DNA from: Anoplolepis gracilipes
Lineage: Eukaryota > Arthropoda > Insecta > Hymenoptera > Formicidae
Length of the DNA: 64,000 nucleotides
Direction: 5' to 3'
Assembly (NCBI RefSeq): GCF_047496725.1
Contig: NC_132985.1
Coordinates: 4,796,001 to 4,860,000, forward strand
Program-made: the position numbers and the translations under genes
Shown here: one piece after another, positions 22,993 through 38,000 of the stretch
How the letters are laid out: each line of letters opens with the position of its first letter
Numbering within the stretch: the stretch's first letter is position 1
The notes under the pieces: model-generated
The model's database searches: none
What the model was told of the DNA's origin: nothing
The model's input: the letters and a program-made list of their open reading frames with translations, nothing else

Positions 22993-24803
22993 GTTCTTCT
23001 TTCTTTGTCGTGAAGACGATCTCGTGTGCGTGCGCGCGATACGCAATGTTCTTCTATCGAGAGAACAAGACGCCAATTAAATTATTCTGCCATTACGTCG
23101 CTATCTTACGACGATCTTACGTTGCCAGTTGTCATTATTGCAATGATACCAGTCTTACTAACACACAGGATGCGATGACATTGGATTTAATGAAGATTTT
23201 AACGTTCCGATTAGATTCTCAAGATAGAAATAATAAATTCGAGAATAGAATATGTTATCATTTGCAGTATATTCTGCAAATATGTCGATTATAGTCTATC
23301 ATGAAACCGAAAATATATAATACTCTTATGTAAAATAATATTGTTATCAAACACACATTTTTAGAAGGTATATTTAAGAATGTATATCAATTATATAAAC
23401 TTTATAATTTCTATCACGGAAAAAATTGAATTTAAATAAAGATATGAGATGCAATGATATGTAAAATGATAAGTTAAAATAATAGAATTATTCTCTAAAG
23501 TTGAAGAGAAAAAAAGAAACTCCAGATAATAAAAATGTACAAAGGTGGATTTCTTGTTTTTTTTTTTTCCTTTTTAAGTCATTAGTTAAAAACTCCCTGT
23601 TATTTTCTTTATTCTTTAATGTTCTTAATAGATTTAATAGACAGCGCTCTCCATAAATAATCCCTTTTTCATAGAATTTCTTTTTAAACGAAGTATTTAT
23701 TCATTCAAAGACTTACAGAAGAACGTTCTATGATTTATAGTGTGATCTATGTATACTTTTAGCTTGTCTGAAAATTTAACCTGGTGGTAAAGTCCCAGAG
23801 TTCACCAAGTCAAAAATAAATAGAATGGGCGCACTGGATTCCTGGTATCCCTACAAAAACGTCCCTCTGTTCCCGCCGCGTTGTATAAAGTGCTCGACCA
23901 TCAGGACACGCGATTGGAAATCTCACCTTTGCGCGTTTCTCAGTTTCTGAAAAGAGCTCACGGCGTGCGGTAACATAGGAAGGAAAATATTTACCGACTC
24001 CCTTCCCCCTTTCGCTCTGTTTGTACGACGTACAAGGAATGTCTCGGCGAATGGCTACACGGGAGGTTGGGGGAATATTTTTGCAAATACGAATACGCCA
24101 GGTCTAAAGTCGCGCGTTCTTCTACGGAGAATGCATTAACTTCGGCGAAATCGACGAATATTTTTAGTTACTGTTTTTCTTTTTATCAAATGATCAATGA
24201 TAAAAGAGAACATATAATCATTTGTCGTGTAAATTCTCAATTTTTTTTTTTTTACACGCGACATATGGGTAATTTGTGGGTAATTATGTGGAACCTAACC
24301 AGTATGATCTTTCATACGGGCTTTTCTAGAGAAATCACGGTGGGTTCGCAACCCGCCTTCGAAAAATCGATAATTAATGATCATGAATTTCACACCTTCG
24401 GCAGACCACAAGAAAGAAAGCCGTTCTGTTCGAGGGACGCGGAAGGATCTCATTCCGCAGCCTAGCCCGACTGCGAAGCAGGATCCGGAATGAAAGAAAT
24501 CGAAGGATAGGGAGTGTCTGTATAGACTATGCCAACACCCCATGGCATCGCGCTATGGAATTTTTGTGTTAGTGAGACGAATCGTTAAACTGGACCGCAT
24601 TGACAAATGATTCGAACATTTTGTGTTAGGGAAACCGTCGGGGAGGACCTCCCACATCGAATAAATACGGCCGTCGCGTACGTTTTCGTATAGCTCCTTT
24701 CTTCCTTCCTTTTTTCGTTTTTTTTTTTTACATTTTTTTGCCATTCCAAGGTTAAGGCCGTACCAGGGTGACACTATCTGCAAGAATCAAAAATAGAGGC
24801 AGT

Positions 24804-24804
24804 C

Positions 24805-24841
<37 letters not shown>
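24804..24841 (+). repeat. (CT)n microsatellite
   Basis: About 37 bp of CT dinucleotides at a transition to AT-rich DNA. Confidence 0.95.
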
Positions 24842-24843
<2 letters not shown>

Positions 24844-25610
24844 GTAAATTTTATATTACTATCATTACTTCTTTGATTAATTATCATATACATGTATAAT
24901 ACATTTAATTTATTTTGTTGTCGTTATGTAACGTTATTATTAAAAAGTCATCAAATCTATTATTTCAATGAATTGGCAAGATGTTTTTCTTTTATAAAAA
25001 ATGCGTATGATTTTGATGATGTATTATGCAATCTGATAATGCATATTTATACAAATATCGGTGTCTTTTACAAAAGTGCATTAATTATTTGAATATAAAT
25101 TAATATTAATACATTAGTATATTAATTTAACGATAAAATAAATTCGTTAAAAATTATTGAATTAATTACTTAAAATTAAAAAAACATATTTTCAAACTTT
25201 TTACCGCATCAGAATCACTTAATTATTATCTTTGCATTTGAATACGTATACTGTTGTACTAATTAATGAATTATATCAAATTATTAGTTGTATCAATAAT
25301 TAAAAAATAAACAGGCTTGTTCAATCTATTTAATGGAAGGCAAAAATCTATTACTGACAAAATTTTAATAAATTAATTAATCACTCAACCAACAATAAAT
25401 ATAATTGTGTATACATTTAATTATTTCTTCATAGTGTTCTCCATGCGTTTTCGAAAATACAAAACAGTTTATAAAAATTTGTCACATTTCAAAACTAAAG
25501 TTAACAATTATAACTGGTGATATATAAATAGAAATAAAGGAAATTATTTTAGACATGTGACTACATTGTATTGCATAATATCTCTTTAGTATCTCTCAAC
25601 GAGTCTATCG

Positions 25611-25682
25611 TCATCCTAATAATAGCGCAAATACAGCGCCCGCATTATGCTCGTAGTTGAGCAACATGTAATAGAGTGTCAC
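25611..25682 (-). other. Possible short terminal coding exon
   Basis: On the minus strand a pyrimidine-rich acceptor (CTTTCTAACAG) is followed by 23 open codons, VTLYYMLL... ending FALLLG, then TGA. The peptide is hydrophobic. Its start (VTLxYML) and end (A-x-x-LG) recall the last transmembrane helix of CTR-type copper transporters, but the middle does not fit and no upstream partner exon was identified. It may be chance. Confidence 0.15.
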
Positions 25683-28662
25683 CTGTTAGAAAGCAAATGG
25701 ATTCATAAAAGCGATTAAATCAATGAATTGAAAGACCAATACGAAAGCTTAAGCAATATATATGCGATAGAGATTTTATTTCAACATGAAAAATAATCTC
25801 GATGTTTTTACATCATTACAGTAATACTGTAAAAGCTGGGATTTCAAAAACTTTGAAAATCGCGAAATGATTATGCAAAAATAATGATGATTCCATTATA
25901 TAATATTATATAAATGCTTACAAATGTTAATTAATTAATCTCTAAAATTATTATTTTTATAATAACATATTGAAATCTTTACATCATCTTATATTTGTAT
26001 GAAGATGAAATGCATATGTATTATATATTTACTAATTAAATTCACTGATTAAATTTATCAAGCTCATTAAATTTTATTGATTTAAATTAAAAGATTGATT
26101 GAATTGAAGAATCAGAATTCGAAGAATTTGAAAAATCTTCGCATTCCTAGAAAGTCCATATTATCAGCACGCCGTAGCTTCGATAAATGTGAGAATGCTT
26201 CATAAAGAGATTCATTGTAACTTGAGGTCCATATTTATGACACTCTTTTAGACACTCTACCAGATAGTGCGCTGACGAAGCACACGAAATTCCAGATGTC
26301 GGAAGTGACAAAGACGTCTACGATATTTACGAATGAATGAGAAACTGTTAAAAAAAAACGCGATTCACGAGAGCTTCCAGATCCTCTCTAGGGGGGGATT
26401 TGCGTAAACGGAATGGTCGTTCAGCACGTTGCTCCTCTACATGTGCACAAAATCCGGGGGTCCGGCTCTTCGTAGTTATGGTGGTTCGCATGGCGTGTCT
26501 GAGCGCGACGTAAGACACCGTGACATACCACACACAACGCGACACCTCGGCTATACGAGTTGACCGAGGACTCCGGGAGGACCACACACGAAGGATCTCG
26601 CCCTTCTCCTTGTCTTTTTCCTCTTTCTCCTCGCCACTTGCCTCCGCGAGTCCTTCCTTGTTCCTCAGAAAAATAAAAAAGAGCGGCGTTCCTGGTGGAA
26701 GGACGCGCGCGGTCGCGGAGAAGAAAACCGAGAGGAGTCACTTAACCATCATGCCATTAACCACGCACGAAAAGGAGCTTTAAAAAACACGCGGTTCTGC
26801 CGTCTCGATGACGCCTCGTTGCGGCATCGACACGAAAAGTCCAGTGTTATTGAAATCGTAATTACGGCTTTGAAATGAATAAGGGTAAGGCGCGATTACT
26901 GGTTGTTCCAGGGAAATTAAATAATACCAAAGAGATCGCAATACTTATTTAATGGTTCCTTGAAGACATTGAAAGCATTTCGGGTTAATTAATTATTCAT
27001 TTATTTACTCGTTTAGAAATTATTCCTACTATTGTATAAAATATTTTCCCGAAATCTCCCTACAATTACAATTATCGATGATGACAAAACAGACCGCGGA
27101 TAAAGAGAATGACAAAGAGCAAGTATGGCTTGATCGTCTAGAATTCATGCGGGCTAGAAAAAAAAAATCATGTGACAGTACGATTGGTCGGGGGGCCTTC
27201 CCGCATTGTTACTAATTTAATGTATATTTCTACACGTTATTCTGACGGTCTATTGCTTTCAGAAACGAGATCTTTAATGTCAACCACCTACGAGCGGAAC
27301 GGAAGATACAACCGAAGGTTACCTCACAATGGGTTTCCTCTATTACCTGGGGACTGTTTTTGCGGATTGGAAAAAAGAGAATGGACAGACGGGCCAAAAC
27401 ATCTCATTGTTCCATTTATGGTATGTTTTGGGTATCTTTTGCGTTTTACATCACCTCGGTCGGTTTGCGAAAAGCGGCGTGTTCACCGGTCGTACATACA
27501 TGCGTAGCCACACTAAAATGAGGTGCAGACAGTTCGCAAAAACTCGCAACACAATGCAGGATGCAACAGGTGCAATCAGAATTTCCTATCAAATGTATTT
27601 GGTCGAAATAGGGCGATTCCGGCGGTTGTGGTATCATTAATGCGCCGCGACTCGGAACGCCAGGGAACGGAAAAAAAAGTTATCGAACCGTCGTCTCGTT
27701 CGTTCCGATACGCTAAGAATATATAATTACAGAGAATTGAATATTGTTTAGTAATTTATTATTGAAATTGTATATTTTATAACTCTGAAATAGTATTATG
27801 TAATCGACGAATGAAAGATACTGAATTATTAATAGCAACTAGATTAATATTTATATTTGGGAGATGAAATTTATTTAATGATATTTATTCTACAGGAAAT
27901 ATTAAATTAGTTTTAATGATGATTAATAATATTTTTTTTTTTTGAGTCTTAATTAATTAAAAGAGTGCTCAAATTCCTTTTTCTGATTAATTATTCATAA
28001 CTATAGCTGTTTTATCTACTAAATACGTAGCGATAGGTGTTTTTCAGCAATTTAAGCTTCGCGCTTTTCGTCTTTCGTATTTCCATTCGTTATTAAATTC
28101 TGATTATTAAATATTCGTTACGCGCAATCTATGTAAATGGACAACTGACGGGAGCGAAATCTCTCCAATTCCAGAACGACAAAAGAAACCGTTAAGAGCT
28201 CCGTCATTCTCCGGACGACTTAGAGCGGCGCACCGGTTGCCCGGGAGCCCGTGGATTCCCACGTGGGCCGGGCGACGAAGGATGCGGGCCGAAAATATGC
28301 AAATTTATATGCGTATCCCCGATGTGCGATTCCTCATCCTGCCGGGCCGCCTGACTGCCCGGTTTACCCACTTGCACCCGAGGGCCCCAAGACCTATGGG
28401 AGCCTGTCACTCTCCCTCTCTCTTTTCTTCTTCCTCACCAAGTCATTACCATACGTGACCATAAATGAAACCTGTCTCTCCGCGTAACAATAGAACAATC
28501 TCCTCGCGCGAGACACAAAGGCGTCGTATGTGTCCCTACGTGCGCATACATATGCACCCTCTCTCAGGGATCCTGCCAACTTTTCTCCAACTCTCCCTCC
28601 CGTATACCCCCTCGTTATCCCTCTTCCTCCCCGCGAGAGAGCCGCGAGATGTCCCGGGCAAC

Positions 28663-28738
28663 GGTATCCTGCGACAGGATACCGGTTCCGCAACGCGCAT
28701 CCTGAAGCGGGACGTTTCGTCCTGCTTCCAGGCGCGCG
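28663..28738. other. Two adjacent GC-rich hairpins
   Basis: Hairpin A is perfect: GGTATCCTG (28663-28671), loop CGA, CAGGATACC (28675-28683). Hairpin B has 21-nt arms, 28694-28714 and 28718-28738, around a TTT loop; its upper stem GAAGCGGGACG/CGTCCTGCTTC is continuous with one G-T wobble, and its base CGCGC/GCGCG is also paired. It could be a structured RNA element or a small palindromic repeat. No family is recognised. Confidence 0.5.
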
Positions 28739-31686
28739 TCGTCGTCCTGCCTTTGTCTAGGTGAGATTAGGCGAATTCGAAAAATGACTCGGTCGAAGCT
28801 GGAAACCGTGTAACGGTCGCCGGTGGGTTCATAGGTGATCGTCTTTCTGGATTCTTTTTGAACGAACCTTTCGGTCAACGGCCGCGCGAGGCGGAGATTT
28901 CTAGGGACTGGACCCGATCGGGGATCTTTCTACCAGCACGTCGGATGATTCGTTACGAGACGAGACTTGGAATTTTTTTTTAACCACTCACTCGACCAAC
29001 AACCGCGTTGCTCTCTTTAACGATGTGACCGTTTTGAATAATACGTTAAAGAATTAATACGGTAAGGTGGGGTTGACTCGGACTCAAAATTTTCGTTTTG
29101 ATATAAACGACGAATTTTTTTAACATATATATATATATCAATTCTGTTTTTGTCAATAAATCTTCGTAGAAAATATTCTATTAAATTAGAGTTAAATCGG
29201 AGACATTTGAAAAGTACGTTTCGCTTTTCACATCGGGGTCGCTCTTTATATTTTTATGCCAGTAAGAGGATTCTTCTGCGCAGACTCCTACATTCTGAAT
29301 GAACCGCACAGATTTTTACGCAATCTCATTGAATCCGACGTGGATCAACAGTGATCCACAGCGGGAGTATTGTTGCCGAGGTACGATGTGCTGGATCTCG
29401 CTTCGGGAACCTCCTCTCGTACCTGACCTGAGATAATCCCGTCCTGGTACCATGTGTGCTTTATCCCAGGGGATCTGGTACACCGTGCCCTCCCCTCCTT
29501 CTTCTCTCCCGCAGATTCGAAAATGCCTGCGCTTACAGGGGTCCTGCTCGAGAAGGTACCCCATCCACACTTTACTTTTCCCTTTTATCTATCGTTTTTC
29601 CCCTCGGAGGGCTGTCAAGCTATGGCGAATTTCGTGACAGCGACGACGTTTGTCACCCTCTACTTTTGTCGTCCGATGCAGGGAAAATTTTCCTTCGTTT
29701 TCCTTTATACTTTGAAAGATCATCTGACTTTAAATTGATTTTTCCGGATTGCGTAAAAAAAAAAATATCATCAAAGAACGCTTGCTGTCGAATTAAATAA
29801 TATTTTAAAAAGAAATTGCAAATGTTGAGAACGAATTTTCCACACTGTCAAAATCATCTCGGCAATGCTTCTCGAATTTAATGACGTGTTATGTTTTTAA
29901 CTCGGATATTGCAAACCGGCTGGTAATACGAATAACATCGGAAGGTAAACGAGTATTATAATTTGCAAGTCTTTGGCCAGTTTTCGCAAAATTGTAAAGG
30001 CGATTCGTCCTTCGTAACCTTTCTCACGTCCGCGAGTTTAGGAAACTGGTTTGAAAGGTCTTCCGGTGCTGTCGTTTCGTGGAATCTCGGGGAGATCGAT
30101 AGCTCTCTTTGAAAATTTGATCGCGATAAATTGTGGATCGTTTTCGGAACGTCGAAAAGTAAAAAAAAAAAAAAAACGAAGACAAAAAAATAAAACAATC
30201 TTTCTTACTATAGTTGGCGCGAGATGACAGCCTCGAAAACCTCGTTCAACCAGTCTTCTAAGAGAGATGTGTCCTCTTCATAATATAAATTAAATTTTGA
30301 TGAATTTATGAAATTTGATCCGTGATATAATATTAAGACTAAATTTTATGTCATATCTTTTACTTTTTTAGCTCCTTTAGATAAGTTATTTTTAGTTTTA
30401 CATACGCACTTAATTTTAAATTCTACCTTTATGTGGTTTATTTTTATTCTGTATTCTTTATAAACCATAGAGAACCTGTCCTTTTTCAATGCATTTATAT
30501 ATGTATAAAAATTCGGAGTATACATTGAATATTAAATTCAAGTTACTTAAATTTGACAGATTAAATATTAAATTGTTTAAATTCTTGGTTTTAATATTGA
30601 AAAGCATTTTTGTTAGAGTTATGATTCTCGTTGAAATATAATTAGAATTGAAATAGAATAAGAAAGAAAATCCTCGTGTTTATGATACAATGGAATAAAA
30701 ACGATTTCATATGCTTTAGAAAAAAAACTTGCGAAAGGAATCTGAGGTAAATATACAATGATTGCCCTTTATAATTGCATTTTTATCTAAACACACAGAG
30801 CATCTATTATATTGTTAAATATGCAATCTTCGCGAATCGGTCATCACGAAAAAAATTTTATCATTAAATATCTCAATTTTCAATAAATTGATAAAATATA
30901 TATATATATATATATACATTCGAAATGTCAAGAGATACATGTAAAAAAACAGATTTTCTTCTTTTTTCAACATGCGGATATTTAATTTCTTTTATTAACA
31001 TTGACAAGGATGATGCAAAAATTTACATTCGATTCGCAAAAAAAAAAAAGAAGTTATGAGAGTTAAAGTTTCCGCTAAAGTGGAAATTTTTAAATATGAA
31101 GAAGTCACATCAATTTTTATTGGAGAAAAAAAAAACACGATTGCAAAATAATTTGTAACTCACCAATAGCGGATTAGCCGGTTCTTCGGATCCTCTTTTC
31201 AATCATCGAAATCCAACAAAAAATTTTGTAGAGAAAGATTCTTTTGGGACGCACAGTGTCCTCACGTCACCAGGGAAGAGAAAAACCGATGCACTATGTA
31301 CGAGTCTAGAAAGATATGTGAAAATCTCTTCCACGTGGTCGCGTCGAGTACTCTTCGGCGACACAAGTAACGAGATATTTACGTCACGTGGCGTTAAACC
31401 TCCTCGTGGATGTTTCGCGGTTGCAATTTTACGCTTTTCTCGAAGACACGTGCGAGTACCGTGAGGTAGGAGAAGAAGATGAGAAAGACGAAGAGTAAGT
31501 AGAAAAGAAGAAGAGGAAGAAAAGAGAATGTAAAGTCTGAGTCACGACGGTAAAGTCGAAAGTCTGGAATCGAACCGCTGGTTTCCAAGGATGCTCGATT
31601 CAAACTGAGACCACGAAGAGGTCCCTCACGAGTCCCCGGCTCGGGTGTGGGTTTTCGGTTCGTTTTTCCCTTTTTTTTCTTCCCCA

Positions 31687-31689
<3 letters not shown>

Positions 31690-31747
<58 letters not shown>
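31690..31747 (+). repeat. (CT)n microsatellite
   Basis: About 55 bp of CT dinucleotides; generates artefactual Ser/Leu and Arg/Glu frames on both strands. Confidence 0.95.
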
Positions 31748-34700
31748 TTCACGATCACGGTTCTCTCTTTCTCCCACCCATCCTGTGCCTTATTCTCTCT
31801 CTTTGTCTTGCTACAAAGGTTCAGTCTTCTGGTCTCTGTTCACTTGTTCTCTCGTTTGTTCTCATCATTCGTAATCGAGCGTCTCTCTCATTCCTTCGTC
31901 AGGGCCGACGTTTGTGGGCCCCCCAGGCCCCCGAGAGGCAGTCATCGCATCGCGACGAAGAGGGGGCTCTAGCCTAACTTAACCCGGCTGAAACATCTCC
32001 CACCACGTGTTACTTTCAACCCCTACCTCTATCGTGGATCTCAACGAAGGAGAGAAGGTGTTTGCCGGCTCACCGGTGGTAGATACGTGACAGACCACGT
32101 GCTTTGTGTGAAGTTACAGTATTTAAAACTGTAGATAACATATCATTATAAGTAGTATAATCTTTGTCATAATATAATTAAATGCGTATCATCTAATACT
32201 AATTACGAGATTACTTTCCGAGTCAAAATCGATAATGAAAACATGTAACGAGTACAAGGTAAACGAGTACAACATTGGAGCATTTTCAGTCATAAATAGA
32301 CTTCTGTTCCACGACTGTCAAACGCAGAATATAGTGACAGCCGCTATTAATACAAGGTAGCCGCTAAAAATATTCCAAGGCTGCTACAAATATCTCAGCA
32401 GCAAATATGAGGATATAAATATAAATATTCTTAATCAATATAAATATTCGTTGCAAAATATTTACTTTTTTATATATCCACTTATATACACTTGCTTATT
32501 CCATCTTCAGATCAAAAATCATTTGTGCATGCATGTGCAATATATACGCAGCCAGTCGCGGCGGATGATGGGCACGGAAGGAATAAGAAAGCTGCGGAGC
32601 TCCCACAGGGCGACCCACACGTGTAGACGCAGATACGCATTCACATATACACGCGCACATACGCACACACATGCTCTCAGAGAGACATCGGCGCCCATAC
32701 GTAAGAAACAACACACATACATATACACGTGCACCGACAAGCAAGAAGAATCATCCTAATATACCCCGAGAGGACATAAGCAGACCTGCCCCCTGCCTCG
32801 AATACGTTTCACTTGCGGTGCGTGTAATGCGTCCGCTGCTGGGCGCGTGCATTCATGATGCGTTCGCCGTGAGATCCGTGAGTCGGAGCGAAGATTTAAG
32901 GTAGCCCGTAAGATTTGCCGGGTTAAAATTAAATCGCCACGCATGGAGAGAAATCATGCCCGTCCTTTGTACAGATGATGACATTTGGTGATATTTTACG
33001 GAAAATTGTTTAAAAATATGTCACTTTTTTTAAGCGTAAAATAATTTATTGACTTTTTCATTTTTTTTTTTTTTTTTTTAAAAACTTCTAAAATTGATGA
33101 CGACTCGAGGTTAAATCTAGAGAACTCTTTTTCTTAGAAAATCGTTTTGACATAACTAAACAATACTTGAAGCATAATATGTTTGCCAAAAATGTCAATG
33201 GACCTACCGCAGTAAATCCGGTTAATTACGCGGGCGGTGGCATGCTGCGATTGGTCAATGAACGGCCACAAGCCCGGTGGTCCCAATTAGGTCACCAGGG
33301 ATGGCGAAAAAGAGCTCGTATTACTGTCCTTCGGGACTTGTGATGAACCAGCTGACGATCACCCTGACAATCTCAGCTAGCTAGATTTCTCGTCAGTTAT
33401 AAGTTATATGAACAAGTTGCGAATCGATTACTTCTTGCAAGGCTCCGAGATTAGCTTTTAAAAAAAGATGATAAGTCGCTCGTAATTAATTTTACGATTT
33501 GGACCGAAGAAATATTATAAGATATTATCGGAACCCATCATTTAAATTGGTTTTGTGGAATTTTCCGCTGATAAAAATCTGGTTCTACCACTTCTTGACT
33601 TGAACATTGAAACTTTCGATAATATCATTTGACGCCGACATAAAGATGTATTTGATTAATTTTATCATTGAAATCTTATCATCGATGCATCTTCGTAAAG
33701 CATTCAAAATACAAGAAACAGATTAAGTAATGCAAAACAAGAAAAGATAATTTTTGCATTAATAAGAATTACATCATATGTATTATGAAACTATAATCCG
33801 TATGTGTGATATTTCAGTTATGATTTTCAAAATCTTGATATTTCAATTAAAGATTAATATTTGAGAAACTGTATACATCTAAATGTCAATCAAGATGCGA
33901 TGTGATAGCATCGCAAGAGGATATTTATAACATATAAATATTACACCGAATTTAATCAAATATTATGCAATATCATGCGTAAGTTTAAACAAATAGAATT
34001 TAAATAGTTATCAAAATATTGCACAACGGAAAGAGATATCTCTTAATCGTGATCACAGAATGATTAAGCATTAATTAAGAGAGGCGATATATTTCAGACT
34101 CTTTGGAATTTTTTATTTCAATAGATACGAATTTATAATTTGATAAAACAGCTGATACCGCGTGAGCTTAAACCTGACCTACATTATTCGTACGCATACT
34201 CAAATATATGCTTACGCTCTCATTTGTATTTTAATGAGAATATTGATTATCATTTATAATCATTAATTGTTAATTAATTATTTCCTTTAACTTTAATATT
34301 GCAAAAAAGTGCGTGTTAAAAAATTCTCCAAATTTATTACGTGAAAAAATATATTTCAAGATATGTTCAATTTATTCAATTATATCGTTAATATATATGT
34401 TCATAATTATATATACATTTTATATTAATTTTATTTCGAAAAAACGATTGGTGGACCTTTCATTGAGTAGACTATATATATTTTAACGTGGGAGAAAAAG
34501 AGACACGTGGGCTGTGAGCTCTGCTGGGTTTTTAATTTTTTATTTAGGCATGAATTCATATAATTAACGATAATAATGAAATTAAAAAAAAAAGAAATTA
34601 AAGACTTGCTCGCTATATATATATTTATGTTTTTACATACTCTTGGAAGATTAGTCTCTGTTTTATTTTACGACGTAAAGTCTTTCCCGAAGCAATCTTA

Positions 34701-34972
34701 AGGCAATGAGTATTACATGAAATTATAGTTCAGTTTGTAGACGTGTATAATAAATTTATATATTTTTCATTACTAACTAGTTCTGCAGAAGAAGAGGAAA
34801 TTACGTCGGAGGAAAGAACTTTGACAGAGTAAACCGTGTCCTGGCGTGGGACAGGATGAGGCTACGGAGGCTGTTCTCTGCTGGGGGCGGCTCGTTGCTA
34901 TCCTTTTTTATCCCTCTCTCTCTTTCTTTGCCTCTCTCCGCATCTACATCTTCGTCAATCTTTTTTTGTTCC

Positions 34973-34973
<1 letters not shown>

Positions 34974-35024
<51 letters not shown>

Positions 35025-35025
35025 T
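34974..35025 (+). repeat. (CT)n microsatellite
   Basis: About 50 bp of CT dinucleotides within a pyrimidine-rich stretch. Confidence 0.95.
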
Positions 35026-38000
35026 TTCCCCTTCTTTTCTTTCCCCTCTCTGATTCTTTCTTCTCGTACGAGGTTTCTCTCATTCTGCGTCCTTCTCTTC
35101 CCTCTTCCTTCGTCATCCACTTGAGCTAGGACTCATCGTGCCTCCAGGAAACGGCTGTCCCACATACGTGGCAGACTTGTGCGTCGAGCGTATGCGTATG
35201 CGTGCGTCTTTAATGCGTGCGGTGGGAGGTAAGGAGGGGCAACAGGTGGATGCGTGCATACGCGCCTCGAATAATACGGGTCTGCGTACGCGTCGTTCGT
35301 TTTTTTTTATTCTTTTTTTTTTTGTGGAAGATGGATAAAGACCGGCCACTTTATCTTAATTATTACTCACGCGGGTCCTCTAATCTGCGTGCCGTTAATT
35401 CGCCGCTAATGTAGGTCCACGCGAATACGCGTCGGGATACGCAACTATCAATATATCGATACATCGGGCAAATAATACAGATGAAGAGAAAACATTATCT
35501 CGGATGTTATTAATACCCAGAATCCATCAGAATCTTTTCCTCTCATTTTGCTGTTATATTTTTTTTCTTTTCTTTTCCACGGACACTTTTCCTGCGACCT
35601 GTATGCGTGAAGGATGTGAATATACATGGTCGCACACAGAGCAGGCACTTATCCTTTCCGAGATTCTATTCAAGGAGGCTGATCCTGAATAGGGGATCCC
35701 AAGGGCGCCTACGTAATCCGCCCGCCATTGTAAGGACACCAACCAGTTTTCTTCCCGAGGTTCTTTTTCACGCTCTTTCCACCGAGCTGGCACAAAACGT
35801 GAAGGGGACGAAGGAAGAGGGGACAGACCCACGTGCAACGTGCGTACGCATCGAACGCATGTGCACTCAAATATGCGACTATTGTCGCTTGTACGGAAGG
35901 CTTATTCCTCTATCCTTTCCTTCCTCATCCTGTCTATTGTTTTTTAATTTTCTATTTGTTTTCCCTGTCATCGGGGAAATTGAGAAGAAGCTGCTGAGAA
36001 TTGCTCTGCTTTTAATAAATGTAAGTTGAAGAAAAATATTTCTATTTTTCAGAGTGATTTCTGGAATTTAATTTATAGTTTGCGACCCAACATTTAACTC
36101 TAATTTGCCAATATCACTGTTGACAAAAAAAAAAAAAAAAAAAACACGACGATAACCTGATATTCCGGAGTCACCGCTTCGAGATAATTCGACCGCTCCG
36201 ATTTCTTAGTCAACTATTTCGTTCGTGTTATCGTCGTGACATATATTGCTTTTTTCGAATAATCTTTACAATATTCACTACTATTATTATGTTAAGGCTT
36301 TAATTATTTTATTATATTCTGCAATTATTATTAAACTATTTAATTTTGTTACCATATAATCCTCAGGTAAGTTTTAAGTAAATCACATTGCAAGGAATTA
36401 CATCGTACATAAAAAAAAATATTACATGGATTGTTTAGTTATTTGTTATATTTTATAATTAATGCGCGTCAGAAATATGCTTTGTAAAATTGTTACTACT
36501 TCAAAGTGGCATTAACGAGCCCGACTTTAATCCGAGAGAGGGTAATTGAACGTCAAAGCAACACCTTTGAGAATACCTGCGTATACCTTGAAACTGCGGC
36601 TAGTTTGCAGTCGGCAATTATCAAAAGGGATCCCAAAATCCTGGGCTCTTTACAAGTCACGCTGAAGACGGGAGCCATCATAGATCGTATCTCGCGCGGG
36701 TCCTTTTCTCTTTATCTTCCCCTTTCCACCTTTCCCCATGTTTATTTCGGCAACTCTTCACCCGTTCATTCGTCATTCTCTTTCTACATGCAGTCCTCAT
36801 TTCGTTTGACTGCATTATCTTGTTCGACATCACGGATTCGTCTCGTTCTTAAATCAAAGATTTTAATTTCGAAAGAGTCCTTTGACCTTTTATCGCGGAG
36901 ATTCTAATATATCAAAAAGTTTATACAGTTCAACGTTTGCTTTAAAATAACTGATAGACAAAATTATCTATTTGTTATTTGCTTAGACATTGCTTTGATA
37001 CAATAGATTGTAAACGTTTTTTATCTTTTAAGAACATTTAAATAGACAAAACAATCTTATTTATCGATGCGTATAAATAAAGATTTAATTAATATGCATA
37101 TAGATAAAAATAGACATATGAGTTAATATATAAAATTTTATTTCTTCTTATAAATATAACAGTAATTTGATTACTATGTTACATGCCTTTATTTTAAACA
37201 TTCCAATTGAGAAACATAGTTGCGATATTAATCAAATGTAAAAAATGTAACAAACATATAAGTATCTTTAAATATATAATTAATGATAACGGATTTGTTA
37301 TTTCTTATAATATTTATGATAGACTAATAATGATTAATAGAGACTTATTTACAAACATTAAAATATATAGAGAAAATGCCCACAGATATTTTCTACAATT
37401 ATTATTTGAAAGTAATAAAGATACATTATAGCTGTATAAAAGTTGGTTTGTGTGTTTATAAATTATAATATACGTATGTGTTTCTCGACACATTTTTCTA
37501 GTTGATAAAAAAAGATTTTAGATTTAAAGATTTGTAATTTATAAAAACAATAAATATGGTACTGCTTTTTCTTTAAATATCTCACTTCTTATTCAAAGTA
37601 ATAAATTTAAGTGTAAGAAAATAGTAAATGTTGACATGTTTGTATCAAGATTTTATCACAGTGTAGTTCTGAAACAGATCAAAATTTGTAGGCTATAAAA
37701 TGCTATAAAACTCTAATTGACAAGTCAAAAATATATGTAATTTCTTAAATCTCGACAAAAGTTGTCATTTATCACCTGCTTTTTTAAAGCTGCAAAGAGC
37801 AACTTTTACTGCAAAAGCTAGAAGTTTCTCTACTCTGTACTCATTTCAAACTCTTTTATCATTTTACATTTACACTTTTTGAAAAGTTGCTTCTCACATT
37901 GTATGTTATTTTTTTGGCGAATTTGTAAATAAATATTGACAATTGTATCAAAATGCAAACTTTACAACAGCAAGATTGTAATTGTTTATTTACTGTCAAC

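Larger units (their letters stand above)
16000..25600. other. Long stretch with no supported gene; GC islands and microsatellites
   Basis: GC/CpG-richer islands (about 16.6-17.5 and 19.6-23.1 kb) alternate with AT-rich DNA. Open frames up to 191 codons (22348-22923 +) overlap others on the opposite strand, contain homopolymer- or dinucleotide-encoded tracts and show no domains. No tRNA- or rRNA-like sequence was seen. The hairpin cluster at 22.63-22.69 kb and the simple repeats are listed separately. The region could hold enhancers or noncoding exons, which cannot be shown here. Confidence 0.5.

Noticed and set aside
26147..26310. Minus-strand frame of ~53 codons with a plausible peptide
   Set aside because: No convincing splice sites or similarity; open length is within chance for this composition.
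31561..31640. tRNA-like reverse B-box (GGAATCGAACC)
   Set aside because: No acceptor stem, A-box or cloverleaf could be formed at the right distances.
31394..31977. Frames of 110-127 codons on both strands
   Set aside because: Driven by the (CT)n tract and neighbouring pyrimidine-rich DNA.
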